A stretch of 5,453 nt of DNA, taken from NCBI GenBank assembly GCA_012271125.1, contig JAAXHB010000017.1, forward strand, positions 1 to 5,453. The letters run 5' to 3'. How positions within the stretch are numbered: position 1 is the first letter of the stretch; each line of letters begins with the position of its first letter. This document shows positions 1 to 5,453 of this stretch, piece after piece. Source of the stretch: Actinomycetota bacterium. Lineage in GTDB: Bacteria; Actinomycetota; Acidimicrobiia; Acidimicrobiales; Aldehydirespiratoraceae. A program made the translations under genes and the position numbers. The notes under the pieces were generated by a model, which saw only the letters and a list, made by a program, of their open reading frames with translations, did no database searches and was not told where the DNA came from.

Positions 1-423
1 CGTCAAATAAGACGCCAACTTGCGAATCGCCCACTTCGCCGGCACCCGAAACGCCTTCAGCGTCCCCATCTCACGATCCCGAGCCCCCACCACCTGATCA
101 TGCTGCCCCCGAGCATCCAGCAGCTCCGGTATCTCATGGTTGGGATATGTCATGTCGGCATCAGTCCACACAACAACGTCACCGAGTGCCGCCAAAGTCC
201 CCACACGCCTTGCCGACCCCGACCCACGATTACGCTCGCAACGCACAACCCGCACACCGGTACGCCCGCGAGCTACTTCAGCGGAATCATCGCTCGAACC
301 GTCATCGACAACGATCACTTCCCAGCTGTATTTCGACGCCTCCAACGACGCCGTGATCCGATCTAGCTCCGCAGGGAGATGAGTGACTTCGTTATAGACC
401 GGCAGGACAACGCTGACATCCAC
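1..423 (-). CDS. Family 2 glycosyltransferase, polyprenyl-phosphate sugar synthase-like (partial, C-terminus beyond window)
   Basis: An open frame runs from a GTG at 423 to the left window edge, giving 141 codons with no stop. The protein begins directly with the first strand of a GT-A fold (VSVVLPVYNE, residues 3-12), followed by VIVVDDGSSDD (36-46, nucleotide-sugar binding) and WTDADMTYP (86-94), which carries the DXD-type metal site. The stretch NRGSGSARRVGTLAA (65-79) and the visible end RKLASYLT are typical of the dolichyl/polyprenyl-phosphate mannose or glucose synthase branch of GT2. Such enzymes move a sugar from a nucleotide donor to a lipid phosphate on the cytoplasmic face. GTG is chosen because no other in-frame start lies nearby and the first strand follows at once; an AGG nine bases upstream (433-435) is a weak ribosome site. 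It starts 20 bases after the GT4 gene and is probably co-transcribed. The sugar is unknown, and any C-terminal membrane segments are outside the window. Confidence 0.9.
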   Translation of the reverse strand, partial: MDVSVVLPVYNEVTHLPAELDRITASLEASKYSWEVIVVDDGSSDDSAEVARGRTGVRVVRCERNRGSGSARRVGTLAALGDVVVWTDADMTYPNHEIPELLDARGQHDQVVGARDREMGTLKAFRVPAKWAIRKLASYLT

Positions 424-443
424 GACCGCGAGCCTAAAGCGAC

Positions 444-1562
444 TTACTTGTCCGCTAACACTCTTTGATACATGGCAACAAACTGATCGGCAGCATTCGT
501 CCACGACATTTGTTCCACACGTTCTCGAACTCTTGCCAACGCCCCCGCATCAACATCTTCCAAAGACTTAGCAAGTGCCTGAGCAAAAGAGTCAACATCA
601 CCAGGAGCAACAGTGGCAAGGTCGTTGCCAAATACTTCGGTAACAACACCGACTGCGGTCGATACCACTGGCGTTCCCGCTAACACTGCCTCAAGCGGCG
701 GCAACCCAAACCCTTCCATCAATGACGGAAACGCCAGCACGCTGGCACCGGCAAACAAATCAGCCCTAATCTCATCGTCCACTGAAGTCAGACGCACATA
801 CCGTTCATCTAAACCAGCATCACGCACTGCCTTGCTCAAAGCAGCCTCATCAGAACCAACGCCACCAGCTACCACCAAGTTCACATCAAGCCTTGCCACA
901 ACTTTCGGCAAGATTGTCACGTTCTTGCGTGGCTCTGTCGCTCCTACGTAAAGCACATACCGATCCGCCTTAGCAATACGCCGCCCCTTTTCTGCATCAC
1001 CATCACCCACAGGTCGAACTCCCCACGGGACCACATGACAACGTTGTTGAGCAATGCTTAGTAACTCTGGAGCTTGTTGCGCCATTACCGTCAGCGGCAC
1101 ATGAACATGAGCACCATCTTCGACCGCTTTCAACAACGCCGGCATTTTGCGCAGAGCGGCTGATGTGCACCACTGTGGATGGGTTATCGGCCCATAGTCA
1201 TGGATCGAGATAATGCGAGCCGGTGCAGGCGGGCAAGCAAAGTTCGTTCCATGTAACAGATCAACGCCTCGGCTTAATTTGTTCAAACGCGGCCAGTGTC
1301 GTTTTGCCCAAGTCGCATGACACAACGACGCCGGTATCCGGCTCGTGACAATTTCCCCATTAACAATTTCCCCCTTGATTATTTCTGACGTCTTTAAAGA
1401 CTGTGCTAGTTGATCGCGTCGACCAGCTCCTCGCGCTGACAACAAATATCCGCTCGGCTGAACCGCTTCATGTTCTCGAAGTGCCTCAAACAAATCTGCA
1501 GTCGTGCCGGCGATACCACCAAAGCCTCCCAGTAGGGGAGTCAGGTCAAGTCGTACCCGCAT
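444..1562 (-). CDS. Family 4 glycosyltransferase (MtfB-like, GT-B fold)
   Basis: A 372-residue protein of usual length for GT4 enzymes, starting at ATG and ending in TAA. The N-terminal domain opens with MRVRLDLTPLL and a glycine-rich loop (12-19), then DLLHGTNF (101-108) and SIHD (119-122). The C-terminal Rossmann domain holds VLYVGATEPRKN (203-214), with the donor-phosphate-binding Arg212 and Lys213, and the E-x7-E signature EGFGLPPLE (Glu283, Glu291) that contacts the nucleotide sugar. VSTAVGVVTEVFG (300-312) is the typical following segment. No signal peptide or membrane helix is visible, so it should act in the cytoplasm or at the inner membrane face, adding a sugar (family precedent: often mannose) to a surface glycan or glycolipid. 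The start lies 2 bases after the stop of the PIG-V-like gene with no Shine-Dalgarno sequence, which suggests translational coupling. An odd feature is a short three-unit repeat at residues 60-74. Donor and acceptor are not known. Confidence 0.95.
   Translation of the reverse strand: MRVRLDLTPLLGGFGGIAGTTADLFEALREHEAVQPSGYLLSARGAGRRDQLAQSLKTSEIIKGEIVNGEIVTSRIPASLCHATWAKRHWPRLNKLSRGVDLLHGTNFACPPAPARIISIHDYGPITHPQWCTSAALRKMPALLKAVEDGAHVHVPLTVMAQQAPELLSIAQQRCHVVPWGVRPVGDGDAEKGRRIAKADRYVLYVGATEPRKNVTILPKVVARLDVNLVVAGGVGSDEAALSKAVRDAGLDERYVRLTSVDDEIRADLFAGASVLAFPSLMEGFGLPPLEAVLAGTPVVSTAVGVVTEVFGNDLATVAPGDVDSFAQALAKSLEDVDAGALARVRERVEQMSWTNAADQFVAMYQRVLADK
1341..1385 (-). repeat. Three tandem 15-base units inside the GT4 gene (pentapeptide repeat)
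   Basis: Three consecutive 15-base units encode EIIKG, EIVNG and EIVTS (residues 60-74 of the GT4 protein). The second and third units in coding order share an 11-base block, seen on the + strand as acaatttcccc at 1348-1358 and 1363-1373. The first unit is more diverged. The unit is a multiple of three, so the frame is preserved. It sits in the N-terminal domain between the first conserved segment and DLLHGTNF, a region where length varies within the family. Confidence 0.7.
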
Positions 1563-1564
1563 AT

Positions 1565-2665
1565 TTATGGCACGTAGATGCCATGTAGTGCCAACACACT
1601 CAGGCTCGCCATACCAACCGCAGATGCTGGTATTACCCAGCGGTCAAAGTACCTATGACGACTCACCCAGGCACCAGCGATAACCAACGGAAACACTGCC
1701 AACCCATATCGTTCCAAACTGTTGAGGTTGTCAGCGCTCAAGAGCAGCACTACCGAAACCAGCGAGTAAAGCCAATACTCAGCACGCAGTTGTCGCGTTG
1801 TCACCACTACTAACCCAACAAGCATGACTGCGGCTAGAAAATGAAACAGCTCTCCCTCATCTCCTCGCACGCCACGCCACGCTGATGCAACTACCCGCGA
1901 TACCGGTTCGACCCATCCACCTCGAAGGTCGCCTTGACGATCTAGTGGAGCACTCCAATCATCAAGAGCGCTTCGCGACCAAAGCAAAAACGTTGCCATC
2001 CCTGCAACAGGCGCAACCGCAGCTATGACCGCTCCCAACACCCGTGAGAACCCGTCTCGCCTTATCTGCCGAATAGCAACAACTGCTACTGGCAGGCTCA
2101 ACAAAGCCCCAACAGGTCGGGTCAACCCCGCCAAATAGCCACCCACCGCAGCAACCCACCATTTGCCTTGACGCATCAAATAGAACACAGAGATGCTCAA
2201 AACCAAAAACAGTCCTTCGGAATAGGCGAACACCAACACGAACGCCGGCGGTGCCAACGCCAACAATCGCACCACACGCTCAGCTAAGTCAACGTCGTCA
2301 GTTTCTGCCTTCACCAGGCGATAAAGCAAAACCCCTGCTACAAGACTCGCAAGGTTCGCTATCACTACCAGCGCCACTCCTGGAGTCAGCAGCACCCCAA
2401 GCGCACGACCCAATAGCGCAAACAACGGAAAGAACCGCAGAGCCGGGTCTAGAGCACTGTCATATCCCATGGCATAGCCGTCAGAAGCAATCAGTTCATA
2501 CCAGCTACCGTCCCACGCCAACAGCCCATCACTGATCGGCAGATCGTCACCACCAAGCGCATCGGCTGACGCTGACGCAACCAAATACGCAGCAAGGAAA
2601 TAAACCCGTGCTTCAATCCAAGCTCTCAAAGCGCAGCGCATCCCGTCTGCTCTCATTGTCCGCAC
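1565..2665 (-). CDS. PIG-V-like membrane mannosyltransferase (GT-C fold)
   Basis: A 366-residue, very hydrophobic protein with roughly eight to ten membrane helices (for example about 18-36, 95-116, 131-165, 168-198, 207-229, 273-289, 298-311, 322-336, 344-362). It resembles bacterial relatives of PIG-V, the GPI mannosyltransferase II. Supporting motifs are WDGSWY (51-56) in the first large outer loop, with the likely catalytic Asp52, then FFPLF (78-82), AYSEGLF (147-153), TRPVG (182-186) and SLERYGLAVFPL (316-327). Members of the family are expected to use polyprenyl-phosphate mannose on the outer face of the membrane. The frame begins at GTG 2665, three bases after the preceding stop. ATG codons at 2656 and 2641 are alternatives and none has a strong ribosome site, so the first 8 residues are uncertain. 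It is tightly packed between the GT39-like and GT4 genes. The family call is firm; that the sugar is mannose is inference. Confidence 0.88.
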   Translation of the reverse strand: MRTMRADGMRCALRAWIEARVYFLAAYLVASASADALGGDDLPISDGLLAWDGSWYELIASDGYAMGYDSALDPALRFFPLFALLGRALGVLLTPGVALVVIANLASLVAGVLLYRLVKAETDDVDLAERVVRLLALAPPAFVLVFAYSEGLFLVLSISVFYLMRQGKWWVAAVGGYLAGLTRPVGALLSLPVAVVAIRQIRRDGFSRVLGAVIAAVAPVAGMATFLLWSRSALDDWSAPLDRQGDLRGGWVEPVSRVVASAWRGVRGDEGELFHFLAAVMLVGLVVVTTRQLRAEYWLYSLVSVVLLLSADNLNSLERYGLAVFPLVIAGAWVSRHRYFDRWVIPASAVGMASLSVLALHGIYVP

Positions 2666-2668
2666 TTG

Positions 2669-4222
2669 TTAGGGCGTTGGCTTAAACCTAAACAACGTCA
2701 TTGGTTCATACACAGTGCGAGCCTCTACCACTACTAGCGCTGTCGCTTCACGATTCAACTCAGCCGCTATGTCTTCACACATGCGATCAAAACCGTGATA
2801 CCCCGGCGACATCACATACCAAAGAGTCCCATCACCTGCAGCTGTCAGAGCCTGGCTCGCGGCCTCAGCTGGATCAACAGCATTAATGCGTTCGGAATAG
2901 TCATACCAATCAACCCGCTCAGGTATGGGTGTGCGCGGAAACGTGTATGGCGCATACGGCACATCCAAATACCGCATCACTGCTGGTGCCAACTGATCAG
3001 GGCAAGTCAAGACCGTCTCATAACCAGATGCACTCCGCTCGGCATCATTGATCGCCATCGCCACTTCAGAACCCTGGGAACGGTCACGTAGCGCATCGTC
3101 AATCCCAACAGCGACGCCAAACACGCTCACAGCACACAAAGCACCCACCGCCCAAACCGGCTTAAGCGCCGCCAAACCTCTACCTGCCAATCCCAACGCA
3201 AAGGGAATGACAACTGCGGCATAGCGCGCTTCAAACCCACTGCCCACTACAAAAGCAACGACCCCACCCAAAGTCAAAGCCGCTACAACAACTAGAGCAA
3301 TCACACCAGCTTCGCTCCGTCCCGGCCATCCCAACGAAACTGACGCATTCGTCGCTTCATCTGAGCTTTCCACCTCTGTGGTCTTAGATGTCACACTCAA
3401 CGCAGTTGCGCCCAACACGACTAGCCCAGCCAACACCACCCCCAGCAACACCGGCTCAAAACGATTACCACCGCCTATCGCCTGTATTGCTTCAACCGCC
3501 ACCTCAGCTGGCCGTGCCCTTTCAGCCCACGGCGTTCCCGTATGGTTGAACTGCGTCCATAAAACACCAATCCACGGCGTAAACAGCAACGCAGCAATCA
3601 AACACGCCCACAATCCGTCACGTATTCCAACAACCCGAACTGCCACTTTTTCGCTCAATCGAGGAACACGAGCTCTCCACACCAGCAGCACTACCACCAC
3701 TGCAAAAAGCCAGATCATCCAGTAGTGCAAATACAAACCACCGGCGATCACCAGTCCGACAAGAGCGCTTGACTGTCGGCCCTTCAAGCAACGCTCCATC
3801 AACCACCAGCTCAACGCCACTGCAAAGCACACGACCGCATACATCCGCGCCTCGCTGCCATAGCGAATCAAAAACGGCGAGCACGCTGCCAATACCGATG
3901 CATATATCGCAGCATTACGTCCGAAGCGTTCCCGCACGGCAAGCCATAAAACCGGCACAGTGCCCGCAGAAAAAACTCCCGACATCGCCCGCAGAGCAAA
4001 GTCCGAGTCGCCAAAAACACCTGTCCAAATCTTGAGCAGCATGTAATAACCCGACGGATGTCCGTCATGGCGCAAAGCATCAGTAATTTCGCCTAACGGC
4101 AGACTGGCAATGTTCGCGGACAAGGCTTCGTCCAACCAAAAGTCGCCGGCTGTAGCAAAACGCAGCACCAAACCAGCGGCACATACGACGCCTACAAAGC
4201 CAACAAGAAAAATTCGTCTCAT
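2669..4222 (-). CDS. GT39/ArnT-like membrane glycosyltransferase (GT-C fold) with C-terminal soluble domain
   Basis: From ATG 4222 the protein has 517 residues. Numbering here counts from the upstream TTG at 4234, so the ATG is residue 5. A basic start (MRR) precedes the first helix (about 8-27). The first outer loop holds FWLDEA (32-37), whose Asp35-Glu36 match the acidic pair used in catalysis by protein O-mannosyltransferase/ArnT-like enzymes. DGHPSGYYMLL (57-67) and YGSEARMYA (125-133) are further family signatures. About nine more helices run to residue 378, with FEARYAAVVIPF (334-345) near the end. A soluble tail of about 140 residues (382-521) follows and probably lies outside the membrane. 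Such enzymes transfer sugar from a polyprenyl-phosphate donor. ATG 4222 is preferred over TTG 4234 and GTG 4231 because GGTGAT precedes it at good spacing. The gap to the carboxylase stop is 14 bases. Substrate and acceptor are unknown. Confidence 0.88.
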   Translation of the reverse strand: MRRIFLVGFVGVVCAAGLVLRFATAGDFWLDEALSANIASLPLGEITDALRHDGHPSGYYMLLKIWTGVFGDSDFALRAMSGVFSAGTVPVLWLAVRERFGRNAAIYASVLAACSPFLIRYGSEARMYAVVCFAVALSWWLMERCLKGRQSSALVGLVIAGGLYLHYWMIWLFAVVVVLLVWRARVPRLSEKVAVRVVGIRDGLWACLIAALLFTPWIGVLWTQFNHTGTPWAERARPAEVAVEAIQAIGGGNRFEPVLLGVVLAGLVVLGATALSVTSKTTEVESSDEATNASVSLGWPGRSEAGVIALVVVAALTLGGVVAFVVGSGFEARYAAVVIPFALGLAGRGLAALKPVWAVGALCAVSVFGVAVGIDDALRDRSQGSEVAMAINDAERSASGYETVLTCPDQLAPAVMRYLDVPYAPYTFPRTPIPERVDWYDYSERINAVDPAEAASQALTAAGDGTLWYVMSPGYHGFDRMCEDIAAELNREATALVVVEARTVYEPMTLFRFKPTP

Positions 4223-4226
4223 ATAA

Positions 4227-4232
4227 ATCACC
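4227..4232 (-). promoter_or_regulatory. Ribosome binding site that decides the GT39-like start
   Basis: On the minus strand GGTGAT lies just before ATG 4222, with the GG pair eight bases from the start codon. GGTGAT is complementary to the ATCACC near the 3' end of bacterial 16S rRNA, extending the usual GGAGG core. It overlaps the possible upstream GTG start at 4231, which argues against that codon. The site sits in the 14-base gap after the carboxylase stop. Confidence 0.5.
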
Positions 4233-4236
4233 AACG

Positions 4237-5453
4237 TCAGCTGATTACCGCGACGATGTCACCTCCTCCAACTGAATCACCCACCGAAACCCGCACCTCA
4301 GAAACCGTCCCAGAGCGTGTCGCTGCCACATTGTTTTCCATCTTCATCGCTTCAAGCACCACCACTGGGTCGCCTTCGCTCACCTCATCACCAATCGAAA
4401 CCAGCACTCCCACAATGGTTCCCTGCATAGGCACGGTCACTTCGCCTTCGCCGCCGCTAGCCCGCGCCGCCCCACGTTGTCGCCCAGTTCTTGCCGCAGC
4501 CGGCGCACCCTCGCCTGACGTCCACAACACAACCTCAAAACGTTCGCCATCTACTTGAACCGCTACCTCATGCCGGGTTCGTCCAGCACCGCCACCAGCG
4601 ACATCTCCAGAGGTAACCAAATGCGACAAGTCCAAGGTCTCCTCCACCCACTTGGTCGAATGCGTCACCGCCGCAAAGTCCTCATGTGCCAAAATCGCAT
4701 CCGCTGCTGGGATCGTTGTCGCAACTCCAGTAATCGTCATCTCAGCAAGTGCCCGTCGTGCCCGAGCTATCGCAGCGTCACGATCAGCACCCCAGACGAT
4801 CAACTTGCCTATCAAGTTGTCGTAGAACTGGCTTAACTCGTCACCAGACTCATAACCACCATCCCAGCGAGTCCCAAATCCCTGCGCCGCCCGCAGCTCG
4901 CTAATCCGACCAGGGCTCGGCAAAAACGCCCCACCCGCCGGATCCTCAGCATTGACCCGAATCTCAAGCGCATGCCCTTGAGTCACTACATCGGCCTGCG
5001 TCATGCTCAATGCCTCACCCGATGCCACCCGCAACTGCTGTTCCACCAGATCAGTGCCAGTGACCATCTCCGTCACCGGATGTTCCACCTGAAGTCGCGT
5101 GTTCATCTCCAAAAAGTAGAAGTCACCGTCTTCATACAAGAACTCAACCGTTCCCGCGTTGTAATACCCACACCCCTTCGACACACGAACCGCCGCATCG
5201 CCCATCGCCGACAACACCACCGGATCAATCAAAGGCGCAGGTGCCTCCTCAATCAACTTCTGATGACGACGCTGGGCAGAGCAATCACGAGTCCCTAAAT
5301 AAACGCAATTCCCATGCGTGTCAGCCAGAACCTGCACTTCCACATGACGTGGCGCGGTCAAATATCGTTCCAAATACAGCTCATCACGTCCGAAATATGC
5401 CACCGACTCCCGCCGAGCTGAATCCACTGCCGCTTCAACGTCATCATCGGCGG
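4237..5453 (-). CDS. Acetyl-/propionyl-CoA carboxylase alpha subunit: biotin carboxylase fused to biotin carrier domain (partial, N-terminus beyond window)
   Basis: The frame is open to the right edge, so the true start is outside; about 404 residues are visible of a protein usually near 580-670. Numbering starts at the codon at 5427. This subunit carboxylates biotin with ATP and bicarbonate, and a partner beta subunit passes the carboxyl to acetyl- or propionyl-CoA. Visible parts: the end of the ATP-grasp domain with RDCSAQRRHQK (47-57), VEF Glu95, LEMNTRLQVEH (Glu107, Asn109, Arg111, Glu115) and EIRVNAEDP with Arg157, all matching E. coli AccC catalytic residues; the biotin carboxylase C-terminal domain (about 150-265); a linker rich in Gly, Ala and Arg (about 270-328); and a biotin carrier domain (329-396) with EAMKM. 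Fusion of the two domains in one chain is typical of Actinomycetota. Everything visible looks functional. Whether acetyl- or propionyl-CoA is preferred depends on the beta subunit, which is not in the window. It is the first visible gene of the run. Confidence 0.96.
   Translation of the reverse strand, partial: ADDDVEAAVDSARRESVAYFGRDELYLERYLTAPRHVEVQVLADTHGNCVYLGTRDCSAQRRHQKLIEEAPAPLIDPVVLSAMGDAAVRVSKGCGYYNAGTVEFLYEDGDFYFLEMNTRLQVEHPVTEMVTGTDLVEQQLRVASGEALSMTQADVVTQGHALEIRVNAEDPAGGAFLPSPGRISELRAAQGFGTRWDGGYESGDELSQFYDNLIGKLIVWGADRDAAIARARRALAEMTITGVATTIPAADAILAHEDFAAVTHSTKWVEETLDLSHLVTSGDVAGGGAGRTRHEVAVQVDGERFEVVLWTSGEGAPAAARTGRQRGAARASGGEGEVTVPMQGTIVGVLVSIGDEVSEGDPVVVLEAMKMENNVAATRSGTVSEVRVSVGDSVGGGDIVAVIS
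4342..4344 (-). other. Biotinyl-lysine codon (EAMKM motif)
   Basis: AAG on the minus strand encodes Lys362 (numbered from 5427) of the carboxylase alpha subunit, in the motif EAMKMENN. It lies 35th from the C-terminus counting the lysine itself, the usual spacing for biotin carrier domains. This is the residue that biotin protein ligase modifies. Confidence 0.93.

Noticed and set aside
100..366. Open frames on the + strand over the left end (up to 88 codons).
   Set aside because: They lie opposite the GT2 gene, whose frame shows clear family motifs; their translations are proline-, threonine- and arginine-rich with no recognisable domain.
424..443. Possible regulatory gap before the GT2 gene.
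   Set aside because: It is only 20 bases, with a weak AGG ribosome site at 433-435, no inverted repeat and no promoter-like pair of boxes.
613..951. 112-codon + strand open frame opposite the GT4 gene.
   Set aside because: It is antisense to the conserved GT4 C-terminal domain, and its Ser/Thr/Ala-rich composition is what the reverse of a Gly/Ala/Val/Asp-rich gene gives.
3378..3725. 115-codon + strand open frame opposite the GT39-like gene.
   Set aside because: It is low-complexity (Thr, Asn, Ser, Pro), has no family resemblance, and lies wholly within a well-supported gene on the other strand.
4256..4558. 100-codon + strand open frame opposite the biotin carrier domain.
   Set aside because: The minus frame encodes the EAMKM biotin domain, so this Ser/Thr/Pro-rich translation is a shadow.
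4500..4620. Linker of the carboxylase as a possible frameshift or junction of two genes.
   Set aside because: The frame stays open through it, and a low-conservation linker rich in Gly, Ala and Arg between the biotin carboxylase and biotin domains is normal for fused alpha subunits.
1..5453. Search for a CRISPR array, insertion sequence, tRNA, riboswitch or defence genes.
   Set aside because: No spaced direct repeats, terminal inverted repeats, transposase motifs or tRNA-like folds were seen; almost every base is inside one of five recognisable genes.

Overview
The window is a compact run of five genes, all on the minus strand, read from right to left with gaps of only 2 to 20 bases. Both end genes are cut by the window edges. 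The organism is most likely a member of the Actinomycetota, possibly an Acidimicrobiia-like lineage. This rests on three things: an acyl-CoA carboxylase alpha subunit that fuses biotin carboxylase to a C-terminal biotin domain, a bacterial PIG-V-like mannosyltransferase, and moderately G+C-rich coding with GTG starts. The placement is inference from family resemblance, not from a marker gene.

Right part (4237-5453): the C-terminal two thirds or so of an acetyl/propionyl-CoA carboxylase alpha subunit, with intact catalytic residues and an EAMKM biotinylation site. It would supply malonyl- or methylmalonyl-CoA for fatty acid synthesis.

Centre and left (1-4222): four glycosyltransferases in the order transcribed. 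They are a GT39/ArnT-like multi-pass membrane enzyme, a PIG-V-like multi-pass membrane enzyme, a soluble GT4 (MtfB-like) enzyme, and the N-terminal part of a GT2 enzyme resembling polyprenyl-phosphate sugar synthases. A coherent reading is a cell-surface glycan or glycolipid cassette. In that reading the GT2 loads a sugar on a polyprenyl phosphate, the two GT-C enzymes use that lipid-linked donor on the outer face of the membrane, and the GT4 adds sugar from a nucleotide donor in the cytoplasm. The sugar and acceptor cannot be read from the sequence.

No gene-free stretch exceeds 20 bases. I see no RNA gene, mobile element, CRISPR array, attachment site, terminator or convincing promoter, so the promoter of the run probably lies beyond the right edge. 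I found no clearly unprecedented system. The observations worth following are the gene combination, a pentapeptide repeat in the GT4, a cysteine-containing tail on the GT39-like protein, a substituted HPP motif in the same protein, and a sharp codon-ending shift inside the GT2.
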